Below, piece by piece: positions 63,592 to 64,000 of a stretch of 64,000 nt of DNA. The notes beneath the pieces were generated by a model. That model ran no database searches, was not told the origin of the DNA, and worked only from the letters and a program-made list of their open reading frames with translations. Positions within the stretch are counted from its first letter, which is position 1. Every line of letters begins with the position of its first letter. This stretch comes from JAMXLO01 sp963799415. Lineage in GTDB: Bacteria > Pseudomonadota > Alphaproteobacteria > Acetobacterales > Acetobacteraceae. The DNA lies in assembly GCA_963799415.1 (NCBI GenBank), contig CAWCXI010000028.1:1-64000 (forward strand). Reading direction: 5' to 3'. The translations under genes were made by a program, and so were the position numbers.

Positions 63592-63946
63592 AGTTCGACA
63601 CGGCTGAGACGCAACGGGCGGCGGGGAGCAATCTCCGCCGCCTTTTTCTTGCGGATTTTGGGATATCGGATTGGCGAGGCTGCGTATCGTTCGTCCGCCA
63701 GTTGCCCGAATTCAGCTGGCCAACTGTGATCGCAGTGAAGGTACCCAGCCGCCGTTTTACCCGAAACGAATGCGGCCTGCCTGAACAGGGGTGCGTGTTT
63801 TGCTGCTGCAACGCCAGCCATTGGCTCGAACCCGACGATTTCGCGCGATTTGGCTGCGCCTGCGATGGGCAGTATTCACAGGAGAACCTTGGCGACTCAG
63901 GCGCAAGGCGCTAAGGGAAGCGAATCTCTGGCGTGAGTATACTGAG
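63592..63946. other. Gap after porin copy 2
   Basis: About 355 bases. It starts with the terminator at 63616 and then holds a frame (63702-63914) with unusual Cys content (GCVFCCCNASHW, FGCACDGQ) but no ribosome site or family; I do not call it. No promoter with confident boxes is seen. Confidence 0.4.
63616..63650 (+). terminator. Intrinsic terminator after porin copy 2
   Basis: GGCGGCGGGGAG and CTCCGCCGCC pair around a short CAAT loop, followed by TTTTTCTT. Same design as after copy 1, so the terminator was duplicated too. Confidence 0.85.
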
Positions 63947-64000
63947 ATGGCTATCAGACTTCAGACTGCCGTTACATTGGGTTTGGCCGTGGGGCTGCTC
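63947..64000 (+). CDS. 5' end of a gene leaving the window
   Basis: ATG at 63947 starts MAIRLQTAVTLGLAVGLL, which looks like the beginning of a signal peptide or membrane helix. Only 18 codons are inside; no product can be assigned. Confidence 0.45.
   Translation, partial: MAIRLQTAVTLGLAVGLL

Noticed and set aside
63702..63914. Cys-rich 70-codon frame after porin 2
   Set aside because: No ribosome site, no related sequence known to me, and it overlaps no operon; Cys clustering alone is not enough.

Overview
The window is GC-rich, densely packed DNA whose gene content and start usage (many GTG, some TTG) fit an alphaproteobacterium. The paired Asn-rich porins, TolB-TPR regulators, Uma2 nuclease and CaiB/GrdB-like/NIPSNAP metabolic genes suggest an Acetobacteraceae-type soil or freshwater organism. 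That taxonomic guess is inference. I see no rRNA, tRNA or CRISPR array.

Layout. 0-4.4 kb: the 3' tip of a gene, an MBOAT acyltransferase with its SGNH-like partner, a flavodoxin-like protein and a TauD-type dioxygenase. 4.6-9.2 kb (minus): an MFS carrier coupled to a short orphan frame, then a GrdB-like protein, a CaiB-type CoA-transferase and an SDR. 9.3-15.5 kb: an isolated type VI secretion fragment, consisting of a leaderless peptidoglycan-binding/glucosaminidase protein, TssL with an OmpA domain, and TssM, followed by a convergent Cys-rich exported protein. 15.5-25.9 kb is patchwork: Nudix, methyltransferase, MFS remnant, an internally duplicated unknown protein, VapBC-like module, secreted hydrolase, Uma2, and a HK-REC-Hpt hybrid kinase with a response regulator. 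Many genes here carry single-base frameshifts. 26-29 kb: amidohydrolase, patatin lipoprotein and cupin. 29.2-34.7 kb (minus): a four-gene multidrug efflux operon with two HlyD adaptors, a DHA2 pump and an AraC-TPR regulator, all with overlapping stop/start codons. 35-40 kb: LssY_C protein, OmpR-TolB-TPR regulator, two tiny envelope proteins, a dienelactone-hydrolase-like protein and a hypothetical. 40-49 kb: aminotransferase, DUF3617, NIPSNAP, LigB dioxygenase, a dimeric-barrel protein, a UgpB-like binding protein, an EEP hydrolase, a beta-propeller and HdeD. 49.7-56 kb: core genes kup, marR-type, fRMsr, yggS, a TPR/heptosyltransferase-like protein and a ThiE-like protein. 56-64 kb: two paralogous porin genes, both frame-disrupted, flanking a NarL-type two-component pair and a LysR regulator.

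Two themes run through the window. First, dispersed palindromic repeats of at least three families sit in the gaps between genes. Second, about nine genes are split by 1-2 nt indels while codon usage and homology continue in the next frame. Long neighbours such as tssM and kup are intact. Either base-level sequence error or patchy decay could explain this, and it should be resolved before any of these genes is called dead.
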